This document shows, in pieces, positions 57,863-64,000 of a DNA stretch of 64,000 bases (position 1 is its first letter; every line of letters starts with the position of its first letter). The stretch spans positions 1,116,001-1,180,000 of the forward strand of contig OY969725.1 in assembly GCA_963702195.1 (NCBI GenBank), given 5' to 3'. Both the position numbers and the translations under genes were made by a program. The DNA is from AC-56 sp963702195. Its GTDB lineage: Bacteria; Actinomycetota; Thermoleophilia; Solirubrobacterales; 70-9. Below the pieces are notes generated by a model that worked only from the letters and a program-made list of their open reading frames with translations, did not search any database and was not told the DNA's origin.

Positions 57863-59184
57863 GAGGCCGGCGCGAGAGCGTCCCCCGCCCGTGCTGACAG
57901 CGCCAGGGTCGTCAGGTAGGCGATCACCACGCCGACGATGATCAGCGGGCTTGCGCCGGGGCCCACGTGGATGGTGAGGAAGACGCCGAGCGCTGCGGCA
58001 GATAGGGGCAGCCTGAGGACCGATGCGACGGACGCGCCGAGGCCCACGGCGATCGCCGGAGTGAGGCTGAACCCCGGGAGCTGGGCGGCCATCATCCCCC
58101 CGGCGGCCCCCAGGAACAGGGCCGGAAACACAGGGCCTCCCCGAAAGCCACCGAGGGAGAGGGCGTAGGCGATCCCCTTGCATCCGATCAGCAGCGCCAG
58201 CGCCCACAGCGGCCATGCTCCGGGGTTCTCGGTCAGTTGGCCGATGGTGCTCTGGCCCGAGAAGAGGGCGTAGGTCACGCTCTTGTCGGCGACCTGCGAG
58301 AACAGGATCGCCAGCCCGGCGACGACAAGGCCGATGATCGGGAGGACCAGGAACGGCCGGGGGACTGCCACGCGGTGGGTCTCCCGGGCGATCCGGAAGA
58401 TCACGAAGGTGACGACGGCGATCGCGACCGCCAGCAGGATGGTCCAGGCGAAATCGGCGATGTCCGGTCGCGCGAACGCCGGGAGATTGAGGGCGCCGAT
58501 CGAGATCGCGCTCGTGTTGAGCCCGGTCCAGGACCCCAGGCCGATCCACATCAGCGATCCGATCGCCGCCGCGAACAGGCCGGGAACGAGCACGAGCGGC
58601 AGCCGCTCCCCGCCAAGTCCCGCGGCCTCGATGAGGATCAGGGCCGCGACGATCGGCGATCCGAACAGGAAGGCAAGCGCGGCCAAGGTCGCCGACGCGG
58701 CGAGGACCTGGCCCGCCTCGTCGGGTGCGCCGGGCCGCGCGAGCTGAATGGCCAGAAGGCCGAGCCCTCCGCCGATGGCGATCAGCGGCGCTTCCGGCCC
58801 AAGCACCATGCCGAGGCCGATGGTGGCGACTCCGGCGAGGATCACCCCGGGCAGCTCGATGGGCTGGGTCGGCGTGGCCTTGAGTCCCTCCGCGGGAATG
58901 TGGCCGCCGTGCCCCGACAGCCGGTCGATGGCGAACGCGACGATCACCCCCGCGATGCCCAGGACCGGAAGGGGCCACCAGACCGGGGCGGTGCCATAGC
59001 CGAACGCGTCCGGGAGATCGTCGAAGACCCACCCCTGCATGTGGGTGACGAGCTCGAGGAATCCCCATGCGATGCTGGAGGCGACGACGCCGAGCAGCCC
59101 GGCCAGCACGATCAGCGAGCGAAACTCGCGGCTGCGCATCGGCGCGGTGGGATCGGCCGTTGGAGCGGGAGCTGCGTCGGCCAT
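57859..59184 (-). CDS. ClC-family chloride channel/antiporter
   Basis: A 441-residue membrane protein of the ClC fold. The anion-path motifs GMVLGPEAPLIAIGGGLG (variant of GxEGP) and GGFRGGPVFPALFLGAAGG are intact. The proline of GPEAP replaces the Arg/Lys of the classical GREGP, and the gating Glu is retained as the residue after Pro. Transporter versus channel activity cannot be told. ATG 59184 has TAGGCT 8 bases upstream. Convergent with the K+ channel, so K+ and Cl- handling genes are paired. Confidence 0.9.
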   Translation of the reverse strand: MADAAPAPTADPTAPMRSREFRSLIVLAGLLGVVASSIAWGFLELVTHMQGWVFDDLPDAFGYGTAPVWWPLPVLGIAGVIVAFAIDRLSGHGGHIPAEGLKATPTQPIELPGVILAGVATIGLGMVLGPEAPLIAIGGGLGLLAIQLARPGAPDEAGQVLAASATLAALAFLFGSPIVAALILIEAAGLGGERLPLVLVPGLFAAAIGSLMWIGLGSWTGLNTSAISIGALNLPAFARPDIADFAWTILLAVAIAVVTFVIFRIARETHRVAVPRPFLVLPIIGLVVAGLAILFSQVADKSVTYALFSGQSTIGQLTENPGAWPLWALALLIGCKGIAYALSLGGFRGGPVFPALFLGAAGGMMAAQLPGFSLTPAIAVGLGASVASVLRLPLSAAALGVFLTIHVGPGASPLIIVGVVIAYLTTLALSARAGDALAPAS

Positions 59185-59192
59185 GCTCGCCG

Positions 59193-59198
59193 AGCCTA
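59193..59198 (-). promoter_or_regulatory. -10 box TAGGCT for the ClC gene
   Basis: TAGGCT on the minus strand, 8 bases before ATG 59184. Confidence 0.48.
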
Positions 59199-59236
59199 TC
59201 CCTCCAGGGCCGGCGCCTCCGGCCCCGGGCCGCGAT

Positions 59237-59503
59237 TCAGGAGGCGAGCACCTTCGCCTTCTGGGCCTCGAACTCCTCCTCGGTCAAGACTCCCTTGTCG
59301 CGAAGCTCGCCGAGCTCCTTGAGCCGGTCGATCGGATCCGCGGCCGCGGGCGGAGGAGCCGCCTGAGGCTGCTCGACGTACTCCTGCTGGGGCGCCTGCT
59401 GAGCCCAGCGCTCCGCCTGGCGGCGCGAGACGCGGTTGCTGACCGCGGTGGCGGTCCCGGCGATGGCGGCCGTACGGGCCATTCCTCTGAGTAGTCCGGG
59501 CAT
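59237..59503 (-). CDS. Small SHOCT-domain protein
   Basis: An 88-residue protein. A weakly hydrophobic N-terminal helix (MARTAAIAGTATAV) leads through a Gln/Pro/Ala-rich linker to a C-terminal SHOCT motif (DRLKELGELRDKGVLTEEEF). It is similar in its last 35 residues to the tail of the 54382 protein. ATG 59503 has a good AAGGAG site. Usually found with stress-response DUF1269/DUF6325-type genes, as here. Confidence 0.82.
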   Translation of the reverse strand: MPGLLRGMARTAAIAGTATAVSNRVSRRQAERWAQQAPQQEYVEQPQAAPPPAAADPIDRLKELGELRDKGVLTEEEFEAQKAKVLAS

Positions 59504-59521
59504 GGTCCGACTCCTTTCCGA

Positions 59522-59980
59522 TCAGGACGTGGTCGTGGGCTCGGCCTCCTCGGCCGCGTCGAGTGCGGCGAGGATGGCCTGCACCGGAATCCGGCCGTTG
59601 GCGACCAGCTGGCCGCCAGAGCGGCGCACCGCGACCGCAAACGGAGCGGCCCAGCGGTTCTCGAACACGAGAAGTGCTCCCACCGTGCCGGAGTCGAGCG
59701 CATCTCCGGCCTTCGTCAGGTCCTCATCGGAAAGCAGGCCCGAGGAGGCGCCCTCGAACGCCTTGAGCTGCTCGACCTCGTTGCCGACGTCGTCGATGGA
59801 CATCGCCCCCACCGATCCGTCTTCGCCCTTGGCGACGAACGCCAGGTCGAGGATCCGGATGATTCCGCGGTCGACCAGGTCGATGACGGCCCCCGCGATC
59901 TCTCCGTTCGGCTGCGGGCTCTTCCACTCGATCAGCAGGTAATCGATCGGGCCCATCTCGTCGAGCTCATCCGCGCTCAC
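59522..59980 (-). CDS. DUF6325/DUF1269-like stress-associated protein
   Basis: A 152-residue protein starting VSADELDEMGPIDYLLIEWK. The pattern GPIDYLLIEW, AGAVIDLVDRGIIRILDLAF and LLVFENRWAAPFAVAVRRSG is that of a ferredoxin-like DUF family often paired with SHOCT proteins. Function is unknown. GTG 59980 is preceded by AGGAGG at an 8-base distance; GTG 59986 sits too close to that site. Followed 18 bases later by the SHOCT gene. Confidence 0.8.
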   Translation of the reverse strand: MSADELDEMGPIDYLLIEWKSPQPNGEIAGAVIDLVDRGIIRILDLAFVAKGEDGSVGAMSIDDVGNEVEQLKAFEGASSGLLSDEDLTKAGDALDSGTVGALLVFENRWAAPFAVAVRRSGGQLVANGRIPVQAILAALDAAEEAEPTTTS

Positions 59981-60071
59981 AGCCACTCCCTCCTCGGGCA
60001 GACGAATCCTCCCAACCGTACCGCTGGGCGCACCCGGGGCAGCATCCGGTCTTCACGACCGCCGGGCGCCG

Positions 60072-60077
60072 TAGCGT
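60072..60077 (+). promoter_or_regulatory. -10 box TAGCGT for the GAP-family gene
   Basis: TAGCGT, 6 bases before ATG 60084. Confidence 0.42.
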
Positions 60078-60083
60078 CACACC

Positions 60084-60767
60084 ATGGGCGACGTCTTCGT
60101 CTTCGCGCTGACCGCCGCTCTGAACCCGACGCTCCTGACGGCGACCACGGTGATGCTGCTCCTGCCGAGTCCGAAGCGGCTGTTGCTCGGCTACCTGCTC
60201 GGCGCGCTCATGACGAGCATCACGCTCGGGCTGATCATCATCTACGAGTTGCTCGATTCGGGCGCGGTGAGCACCCAGAAGAACACCCTGAGCCCGTCGA
60301 TTGACCTGGCTCTCGGGGGGATCATGCTGGTGCTTGCCTTCGTCCTGGCGACGGGTCGCCAGGAGCGCCTGGCCGAGCGGCGAAGAGCGAAGAAGGCCGA
60401 GAAGGGGCCGTCCGGCCCGCCGCGGTGGCAGCAGTTCCTGGGGCGGGGCTCAGCCCGGAGCGCGTTCGTGATCGGGGCCCTGCTCACGCTTCCCGGCGGC
60501 TCCTACATCGTCGGCCTGTCGCGGATCGGAGACCTCGACTACTCCGTGCCCGCAACGGTCGTCATGGTGATCGTTTTCAACCTGATCATGCTGATCCTGC
60601 TCGAGGCCCCGCTGATCAGCTACACGATCGCGCCAGAGTGGACCCCGGACGCCATCGACCGGGCCAAGGCCTGGGTCGGCCGGCACTGGCGCCGCTCCGC
60701 CGTCCTGTTCCTGACGGTGATGGGCCTCGCCCTGGTCGCTCGCGGGCTCGTGGGCGCGATCGGCTGA
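60084..60767 (+). CDS. GAP-family (SfLAP-like) membrane protein
   Basis: A 227-residue protein with six hydrophobic helices. The N-terminal FALTAALNPTLLTATTVMLL with its conserved Pro after Asn, the short basic loop between helices 3 and 4 (RQERLAERRRAKKAEKG), and LLTLPGGSYIVGLSRI match the actinobacterial GAP / sulfolipid-1-addressing-like family. A lipid-export role is known only for one mycobacterial member and should not be assumed. Divergent from the DUF6325-like gene; convergent with ctaB. Confidence 0.85.
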   Translation: MGDVFVFALTAALNPTLLTATTVMLLLPSPKRLLLGYLLGALMTSITLGLIIIYELLDSGAVSTQKNTLSPSIDLALGGIMLVLAFVLATGRQERLAERRRAKKAEKGPSGPPRWQQFLGRGSARSAFVIGALLTLPGGSYIVGLSRIGDLDYSVPATVVMVIVFNLIMLILLEAPLISYTIAPEWTPDAIDRAKAWVGRHWRRSAVLFLTVMGLALVARGLVGAIG

Positions 60768-60796
60768 CCCTGCGGCGCCGCCGGCGGTACACGAGG

Positions 60797-61771
60797 TCAG
60801 CTGAGCAGGATCCGGTCCAGCGCCATGGCACCGAACAGCAGCGCCAGGTAGGCCAGCGAGGCGAGGTGGAGGCGGACCGCCGCGGCCCGTGACGGCCGTA
60901 CGAGGAGGTCTGCACTCAGGCCGATGAAGCCCGCGCCGAATGCCAGGGCGGCGACGAGATAGGGCCAGCTGAAGAGGCCGGTCAGGAACGGGAGGACGGT
61001 GAACGCGACCAGGGCGATGCTGTAGACGAGGATCTGACGCCGCGTCGCGGCGTCCCCGCGGGCGACGGGAAGCATTGGCACCCCGGTCGCGGCGTAGTCG
61101 TCCTTGACGAGCAGGGCCAGCGCCCAGAAGTGGGGTGGGGTCCAGAGGAAGACGATCGCGAAGGGGTAGAGCGCGTCGACCGTCAAGCCGCCCGTGGCCG
61201 CCGCCCAGCCGACCAGCGGGGGCACGGCGCCGGCAGCGCCGCCGATGACGATGTTCTGAGGCGTCAGTGGCTTCAGCCAGAGCGTGTAGACGAACACGTA
61301 GCCGAGCAACCCGCTGAGGGCGAGCAGGGCGGCGAGGTGGTTGACGGCGAGCGCGAACACGAGTACGGACGCGATCGCGAGGCCGATCCCGAACAGGAGG
61401 CCGTGGCGCGGCTCGATCCGTCCCGTGACCAGGGGACGGTCGCAGGTGCGCGCCATGCGGGCGTCCCGGTCGCGGTCCACGAAGTGGTTGATCGCGCCGG
61501 CCCCGCCGGCGGCCAGGTAGCCGCCCAGGATCGTCCAGAGGATCACGGCCAGGCTCGGCCCGGACGGGTCCGCGACGAACATCGTCGTCACGGTGGTGAT
61601 CAGCAGGAGGACGATGATGCGCGGCTTCGTGAGCGCGAGGTAGTCGCGGAAGACGTCCCGGGCGCGTCGCTGCGGGCCAGCCCCGGCGAGCGGGAGGCCC
61701 GCGCCGTCGGCCGCGGCCCCCTCTACGGCGGGGTGGCCGACGAGCTCGGTGGTATTGGTGGTGCTCTCCAT
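60797..61771 (-). CDS. ctaB: Protoheme IX farnesyltransferase (heme O synthase)
   Basis: Adds a farnesyl group to heme B to make heme O. The 324-residue UbiA-family protein shows the prenyl-diphosphate motif NHFVDRDRDARM (Asp-rich), YTLWLKPLTPQNIVIGGAAG (the conserved loop) and WTPPHFWALALLVKDDY. Seven to nine hydrophobic helices are visible. A ~40-residue Ala/Gly-rich cytosolic tail precedes the first helix. ATG 61771 is two bases after the ctaA stop, so heme O and heme A synthesis are co-translated; the product feeds CoxA. Confidence 0.96.
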   Translation of the reverse strand: MESTTNTTELVGHPAVEGAAADGAGLPLAGAGPQRRARDVFRDYLALTKPRIIVLLLITTVTTMFVADPSGPSLAVILWTILGGYLAAGGAGAINHFVDRDRDARMARTCDRPLVTGRIEPRHGLLFGIGLAIASVLVFALAVNHLAALLALSGLLGYVFVYTLWLKPLTPQNIVIGGAAGAVPPLVGWAAATGGLTVDALYPFAIVFLWTPPHFWALALLVKDDYAATGVPMLPVARGDAATRRQILVYSIALVAFTVLPFLTGLFSWPYLVAALAFGAGFIGLSADLLVRPSRAAAVRLHLASLAYLALLFGAMALDRILLS

Positions 61772-61773
61772 GA

Positions 61774-62814
61774 TCAGGCGGCCGCCGCCTGGGTCTCGGC
61801 CTCGCCGGCCGAGCCCTCGGGACGCGGCGCTCCCAAGGGCTCGGGGACGCGCACGAGCGCGGTGGCGGCGTAGACGACGGTGCCCCAGAGGATCGTCGCG
61901 AGCGTCAGATGCGACACGACCAACCACGCGTGCTTGCCCTCCCAGACGTTGATCGCGCCGAGCAGGATCTGGCAGACGAGGAGCAGCGGAATCAGCAGGA
62001 ACGCCCGGTTGCCGTCCGGTGGCATGACCACGCGGCGCCGTACGGCGATGATCGTCATCGCCAGGACGGCGATCGAGGTCAGGTACATCAGCAGGCGGTG
62101 GGTGAGCTGAATGTCGACGAGCCTGCCGTAGGAGAACGGCATGAACTTGCCGAGGCAGGTCGGGAACTCCGTGCCGCACGCGAGATGGGCGCCGATCACC
62201 GGCTGGCCGGGCGTCCCCTCCTCCTCGGTGCCGGCGATCGTGCCGCCGGCGATGATCGTCAAGAACAGCAGGACGACGGCGATCGCGGCCGTCCACCGAA
62301 GGGCCCGTGAGGTATCGAGCGGTACCGCCCGCTCGCGGTCGGAAGCGAGCCGGCGCAGGGTGATCAGGAGCCCCAGGAGCAGCATCGCCATCCCGAGGTG
62401 GGCGGCGACGAAGGCCGTGTGCAGCCCGTGCTCGACGGTGAGGCCGCCGAGGATCGCCTGCGCGATCACGAGGATGCCCGCGGCGACGACGCCCCGCACG
62501 AGCCAGCGGCGCTCGCGCAGGTGCCTGAAGGCCATGTACGCGAGGGCCGCGATCAGGATGACGATCACCGTGGCGGCCACGCGGTGGCTGAACTCGATGA
62601 CCTGATGCTCCTGGAGGAAGGGCAGCACCCGGCCGCCGCACAGGGGCCATCCCTTGGTGCCGCTGCCGGCCGCCCCGCATCCGAGGCCGGAATCGCTGAC
62701 GCGGACGATCCCGCCGATGACGATCAGCGCGAACGTCGCGACGATGGTGGCGGTCAGGAGGCGGCGGAAGCGGCGGAGGTCATTGTTCGCTTCGCCACGA
62801 GGGGCGCTACGCAT
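61774..62814 (-). CDS. ctaA: Heme A synthase
   Basis: Oxidises heme O to heme A. The 346-residue protein has eight hydrophobic helices with the four heme-ligand His motifs QVIEFSHRVAAT, VAAHLGMAML, VDIQLTHRLLMY and LVVSHLTLATI. An extracellular Cys pair is in each half (GLGCGAAGSGTKGWPLC and LACGTEFPTC). ATG 62814 has TAGCCT 8 bases upstream, inside the end of the upstream subunit-I-like gene. It is therefore both downstream of that gene and separately promoted. Confidence 0.96.
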   Translation of the reverse strand: MRSAPRGEANNDLRRFRRLLTATIVATFALIVIGGIVRVSDSGLGCGAAGSGTKGWPLCGGRVLPFLQEHQVIEFSHRVAATVIVILIAALAYMAFRHLRERRWLVRGVVAAGILVIAQAILGGLTVEHGLHTAFVAAHLGMAMLLLGLLITLRRLASDRERAVPLDTSRALRWTAAIAVVLLFLTIIAGGTIAGTEEEGTPGQPVIGAHLACGTEFPTCLGKFMPFSYGRLVDIQLTHRLLMYLTSIAVLAMTIIAVRRRVVMPPDGNRAFLLIPLLLVCQILLGAINVWEGKHAWLVVSHLTLATILWGTVVYAATALVRVPEPLGAPRPEGSAGEAETQAAAA

Positions 62815-62820
62815 TGGCTC

Positions 62821-64000
62821 TCAGGCTACTGGGGCGTCGCCCTGAGCGTCCCCGCTGTCGCCCTGTCCGACGGGCTCGGGCTCGCGCTCTGGCTCTCGCT
62901 CGGGCGACTCGGGCTGCGCCGCGGGTGTGGGGGGCCGCCAGGAGTGCGTGCGGTTGCGGATCGCTCGGCGAATGTCGTACAGGGGCTCCGCGCTGCGGAC
63001 GTCCGGCACGACGTCGAAGTTGTGAATCGGAGGCGGGGAGGAGGCGAACCACTCGAGGGAGGCGGCGGCCCAGGGATCGTGGCCCACCGCCACGCCCCGA
63101 CCCCAGCTGTGAGCCGCGTTGCCGAGCTCGACCAGCACGCCGACGACCATCACGAAGGCGCCGATCGACGCGAGGAGGTTGTACCCGTCGAGGCCCTCGC
63201 CCGAGAAGAACTTGTAGACGTCGGTCGGCTGACCCTTCACGCCGGCGAGGAAGGAGCCCGCGGCGAAGGCGTACAGGCCCACCAGAATGGCCACGAGGGC
63301 GACCTTCCCGAGCCCCTCGCCCAGCAGGCGGCCGGTGATCTTCGGAAACCAGTAGTGGAGCGCGGCGAACCCCCCGAGCACCGCGCCGCCGACGAGCACG
63401 GCGAAGGTCGCTGCCTGGGCCGCTGTCGTGTGCTCGATCTGCCAGCCGACCGGGATCAGGGACCACGCGAGGTCCCCGGCGAGGCCGATGGTCATCGCGC
63501 TGATGGCCGCGAGCGCGTACAGCGGCGCGGTCCTCGTGCGCAGCGTGCCGCCCCAAACGGTCGCGATCCAGTTGTAGATCAGGAGGCCGATCGGGACCGT
63601 CAGGGCGAGCGCGAGCAGCATCGCTCCGACGAGGAACGCGGTCGGGATCGGCGTCGTGTACATGTTGCGCATCCACCCGAGCGGGGCGAGGATCGTGATC
63701 GCGAGCAGGCAGGCCATTGCGCCGCGGTGGCTGAAGAGCGGCTTGCGGGCGAACGCGGGCAGCACGTCCGAGATCACCCCGGCGGCGAAGACGACGACGA
63801 ACGCGAACGCGCCGGTGAAGAAGAACCACGCGAAGTGCTCGTAGAGGATCGGCGCGCCCGCATACCCCGGGTCGAAGAAAACGCCGCCGAAGTTGCGGTC
63901 GATGAACAGCATGGTGAGCGCGGCGAGCAACACCGAGCCGCACACGATCACCAGATATCCGCAGAGGTTCGCCGCCCACGTGAACACGGGGACCCGGCGC
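62821..64000 (-). CDS. Degenerate heme-copper oxidase subunit I homologue (5' end outside window)
   Basis: At least 393 residues are visible and the frame is still open at the window edge (the codons before GTG 63987 continue RRVPVFTW). The sequence aligns along its length with CoxA at 46555: LYEHFAWFF with SYQHIFWFY, ARKPLFSHR with ARKPIFGYR, LHYWFPKITGRL with IYHWFPKMTGRM, and SSPPPIHNFDVVPDV with SSPPPVFNFDEIPRV. All visible metal ligands are lost. YSHPAVY is FTGAFAF, VWAHHMF is GWMRNMY, and VAHIHFVLFGG is AQAATFAVLVGG. It cannot bind CuB or heme a3. It is followed by ctaA and ctaB, and has a Pro/Glu-rich C-terminal tail. Confidence 0.85.
   Translation of the reverse strand, partial: RRVPVFTWAANLCGYLVIVCGSVLLAALTMLFIDRNFGGVFFDPGYAGAPILYEHFAWFFFTGAFAFVVVFAAGVISDVLPAFARKPLFSHRGAMACLLAITILAPLGWMRNMYTTPIPTAFLVGAMLLALALTVPIGLLIYNWIATVWGGTLRTRTAPLYALAAISAMTIGLAGDLAWSLIPVGWQIEHTTAAQAATFAVLVGGAVLGGFAALHYWFPKITGRLLGEGLGKVALVAILVGLYAFAAGSFLAGVKGQPTDVYKFFSGEGLDGYNLLASIGAFVMVVGVLVELGNAAHSWGRGVAVGHDPWAAASLEWFASSPPPIHNFDVVPDVRSAEPLYDIRRAIRNRTHSWRPPTPAAQPESPEREPEREPEPVGQGDSGDAQGDAPVA
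62823..62828 (-). promoter_or_regulatory. -10 box TAGCCT for ctaA
   Basis: TAGCCT on the minus strand, 8 bases before ATG 62814. It overlaps the stop of the upstream gene. Confidence 0.45.

Noticed and set aside
60768..60796. Terminator between the GAP-family gene and ctaB
   Set aside because: GC-rich self-complementarity is present but short and ambiguous, with no T-run.
1..64000. tRNA, rRNA, transposase, integrase or attachment-site signals
   Set aside because: I looked for CCA-ended cloverleaf regions, rRNA motifs, terminal repeats with transposase frames and phage genes and found none that could be supported.

Overview
The window is a strongly GC-rich chromosomal segment from an actinobacterium. 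The evidence is the high GC third-position bias, frequent GTG and TTG starts, the rplM-rpsI-glmM-glmS...acpS-nnr-alr order, a GuaB3-type IMP dehydrogenase relative next to guaA, and a caa3-type respiratory cluster. A deep-branching soil lineage such as Thermoleophilia/Solirubrobacterales fits best; that placement is inference from gene content, not a computed phylogeny. Genes are packed tightly, with many 4-base stop/start overlaps (ATGA, GTGA, TTGA, CTGA). Many operon-leading genes have a TANNNT box only 6-12 bases before the start codon, which suggests leaderless mRNAs. I saw no tRNA, rRNA, CRISPR array, transposase or phage gene.

Layout. 1-8.3 kb: a truncated membrane protein, then a glycan- or small-molecule-modifying cluster with two sulfatase-superfamily proteins, two PAPS sulfotransferases, two divergent paralogous methyltransferases and a lipoprotein glycosidase. 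8.5-13.2 kb: HU, pyrF, a LysM protein, a D,D-carboxypeptidase, a PfkB-type sugar-phosphate kinase and a LysM/M15 peptidase. 13.4-18.5 kb: a decayed glycosidase, a methyltransferase, a terminator-containing leader, guaB3-guaA, and a large inverted repeat. 18.5-21 kb: two tandem M23 peptidases under a c-di-AMP (ydaO-type) riboswitch. 21-33.4 kb: housekeeping genes rplM, rpsI, glmM, glmS, a DUF3352-like lipoprotein, acpS, nnr, alr, a tRNA nucleotidyltransferase, a HIT protein, an enoyl-CoA hydratase and infA. 33.4-36.4 kb: two tandem glutamic (G1-like) peptidases and a frameshifted AbiEi/DUF559-type gene. 36.4-41.7 kb: a DrrAB-like ABC exporter coupled to a GH63-like glycosidase, and an amidase with a small partner. 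41.7-45.7 kb: secreted proteins, an RTX protein and a glycosyltransferase.

45.6-64 kb is dominated by respiration: coxB-coxA-(Usp-like)-coxC, a beta-propeller protein, a second Usp-like membrane protein, a diheme cytochrome c lipoprotein, a CBS protein, two small membrane proteins, transporters and channels (MFS, K+ channel, ClC, SHOCT proteins), ctaB, ctaA, and a second subunit-I homologue that runs off the window. CtaB and CtaA make the heme A needed by CoxA, and the diheme cytochrome is a plausible electron donor.

The most unusual object is that last gene (62821-64000, minus strand). It aligns along its length with the C-terminal two-thirds of CoxA, but every heme a3, CuB and helix-X heme ligand in the visible part has been replaced. 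Also notable are a Usp-like family interleaved with the oxidase genes, the riboswitch-controlled M23 pair with one catalytically degenerate copy, the guaB3 leader terminator, ribosomal protein S9 with a long acidic extension, and the window-wide leaderless promoter pattern.
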